Positions 6,295 through 6,914 of a stretch of 6,914 nt of DNA are shown piece after piece (position 1 is the stretch's first letter; each line of letters begins with the position of its first letter). The notes beneath the pieces are model-generated. The model was not told the origin of the DNA and searched no databases. It saw only the letters and a list, made by a program, of their open reading frames with translations. The translations under genes were made by a program, and so were the position numbers. Origin of the DNA: Acidobacteriota bacterium (GTDB lineage Bacteria > Acidobacteriota > UBA4820 > DSQY01); NCBI GenBank assembly GCA_021814085.1, contig JAKAJA010000087.1, forward strand, positions 1 to 6,914, written 5' to 3'.

Positions 6295-6687
6295 TCATGC
6301 TTCACCTCGCTTGTCCACGTCGCGGGGCGGACAGCAGGGCACGAGGGCCTGGATCTTCTCCCCCCTGACCTTGCCCAGGTCCTTGGCCACCTGTGGGTCC
6401 TCGCGGCAGCAGCGCTTGATGAGGGACAGGAGACGCCGCCCCTCCGCCGAGGCGGGCCGGGCGAGGCGATAGTGGATCCATTTGCCCCGCCGCTCGCGCT
6501 CCACCAGGCCTGAACCTTCCAGGATTGACAGGTGCTTGCTCACGGTGGACTGGGACAGCCTGAGCGCTTCCACAACCTGGCAGACGCACAGGGATCCCGG
6601 CTCGAGCATCTTGAGGATGCGGAGCCTGGTCCCGTCCCCAGCGGCCTTGAGCGCCCTTTCCACGTTCTTCAGCACGTCCGCCTCCAT
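6295..6687 (-). CDS. arsR: ArsR/SmtB-family arsenic-responsive repressor
   Basis: ArsR dimers bind the operator and leave DNA when As(III) binds, inducing the operon. The 130-residue product is a winged helix-turn-helix protein: DGTRLRILKML (18-28), LCVCQVVEALRLSQSTVSKHLSIL (33-56, recognition helix SQSTVSKHLSIL) and the wing RERRGKWIHYRL (64-75). C34 and C36 match the classic metal-site motif ELCVCD, with S-L-C-V-C here. Further cysteine pairs are C93-C94 and C118-C119 in the long C-terminal tail. The gene is first in the operon and carries its own promoter, so autoregulation is expected. The ATG at 6687 has no ribosome-binding site upstream. A GTG at 6675 follows GGAGG (6685-6681) by five bases and may be the real start, giving 126 residues. 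The TGA stop is at 6297-6295. Confidence 0.94.
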   Translation of the reverse strand: MEADVLKNVERALKAAGDGTRLRILKMLEPGSLCVCQVVEALRLSQSTVSKHLSILEGSGLVERERRGKWIHYRLARPASAEGRRLLSLIKRCCREDPQVAKDLGKVRGEKIQALVPCCPPRDVDKRGEA

Positions 6688-6720
6688 AATATGTCGTTAT
6701 CTGGCGATATGACGATATAA
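6688..6720. promoter_or_regulatory. Probable ArsR operator
   Basis: Directly upstream of arsR are tandem CGATATGA (6705-6712) and CGATATAA (6713-6720), written on the plus strand. ATGTCG (6691-6696) forms an imperfect inverted repeat with CGATAT (6705-6710) across 8 bp. Another reading pairs TCGT (6694-6697) and TATC (6698-6701) with GATA (6706-6709) and ACGA (6712-6715). The block overlaps the -10 box and the likely transcription start, where a bound repressor would block polymerase. ArsR-family sites are often imperfect palindromes rich in ATAT; the match is by pattern only. Confidence 0.5.
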
Positions 6721-6740
6721 CTATACGTCCTCCCTGTCAA
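6712..6740 (-). promoter_or_regulatory. Sigma-70-type promoter of arsRCM
   Basis: On the minus strand a perfect TTGACA -35 box lies at 6740-6735. A 17-bp spacer leads to TATCGT (6717-6712), or a 15-bp spacer to TATATC (6719-6714), as the -10 box. Transcription would start near 6705, leaving a very short leader before the arsR ATG at 6687. The region is an AT-rich island in GC-rich surroundings. Confidence 0.65.
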
Positions 6741-6776
6741 GAGGTTTCACGCACCCCCCGGCACCTACTTCTCGGG

Positions 6777-6782
6777 TACAAT
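6777..6782 (+). promoter_or_regulatory. Possible -10 box of the divergent transporter gene
   Basis: TACAAT on the plus strand differs from TATAAT at one position and lies 15 bp before the ATG at 6798. No good -35 box is found at 16-18 bp upstream, which is C-rich. The distance would make the leader very short. Weak candidate. Confidence 0.25.
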
Positions 6783-6797
6783 GGCGCCGGAGGAAGC

Positions 6798-6914
6798 ATG
6801 GCGGGAATGCCCGCGCACAACCGTAACACGGCGTACCTGTCGGGCGTGGAGGCCTTCTGGGGCCTCGGGATGAACCTTCTCTCCATGGGCACCGTGCTGC
6901 CCGTGTTCCTTCAG
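6798..6914 (+). CDS. Major facilitator superfamily transporter, N-terminal part (partial at right edge)
   Basis: The ATG at 6798 is preceded by GGAGG (6789-6793) four bases upstream, and 39 residues are visible before the edge. After a short polar start (MAGMPAHNRNTAYLSG) comes a hydrophobic segment, VEAFWGLGMNLLSMGTVLPVFLQ, which looks like the first membrane helix of an MFS carrier. MFS carriers are inner-membrane proteins, usually of 12 helices, that move small solutes by uniport, symport or antiport; the substrate cannot be inferred. An upstream ATG at 6781 is in another frame that closes with a TGA. The gene is divergent from arsR across a 110-bp gap, so it may share regulation with the ars operon, but this is not shown. 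Confidence 0.6.
   Translation, partial: MAGMPAHNRNTAYLSGVEAFWGLGMNLLSMGTVLPVFLQ

Noticed and set aside
5885..6472. 195-codon plus-strand frame opposite arsC and arsR
   Set aside because: It crosses two clear minus-strand genes and their gap and encodes no recognisable protein.
1..6914. CRISPR array, tRNA, rRNA, transposase or integrase
   Set aside because: No regularly spaced direct repeats, cloverleaf-like segment, rRNA-like stretch or recombinase motif was seen.

Overview
The window is GC-rich bacterial DNA, densely coding, with short intergenic gaps and Shine-Dalgarno sites of the AGGAGG type. No ribosomal or phylogenetic marker is present. The mix of a large periplasmic propeller/Y_Y_Y/GGDEF sensor, an RND metal/drug pump with a PII-like partner, and an arsenic operon fits an environmental bacterium with an outer membrane, such as Acidobacteriota or a deltaproteobacterial lineage. 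That placement is inference only. The RND pump does show that the cell is diderm.

Left part (1-1655, + strand): the C-terminal third of an RND-family inner-membrane efflux permease runs in from the left edge. It is followed by a roughly 80-bp inverted-repeat element and then by a 99-residue protein of the PII-like family that accompanies RND pumps. The two genes probably form the end of an efflux operon.

Middle (1656-4819, + strand): a 137-bp leader with several short inverted repeats precedes a 1008-codon gene. Its product has an N-terminal export signal, 14 beta-propeller repeat motifs (probably two seven-bladed propellers), a Y_Y_Y domain, one membrane helix, a coiled coil and a GGDEF domain with intact catalytic and inhibitory sites. 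It should read a periplasmic signal and make cyclic di-GMP in the cytoplasm. Its start codon is uncertain, and a 9-G tract lies inside it.

Right part (6740 down to 4952, - strand): a compact arsenic operon, arsR-arsC-arsM, runs towards the sensor gene and meets it tail to tail across a 132-bp gap. ArsR should release DNA when arsenite is present. ArsC reduces arsenate to arsenite. ArsM then methylates arsenite with SAM. No arsenite permease is encoded in the operon as seen, so the route appears to be reduction plus methylation rather than reduction plus extrusion. A TTGACA -35 box and an AT-rich operator-like block with tandem CGATATRA repeats lie directly upstream of arsR.

Right edge (6798-6914, + strand): a gene transcribed divergently from arsR begins. 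Its 39 visible residues look like the N-terminus of a major facilitator superfamily transporter. It shares the 110-bp regulatory gap with the ars operon.
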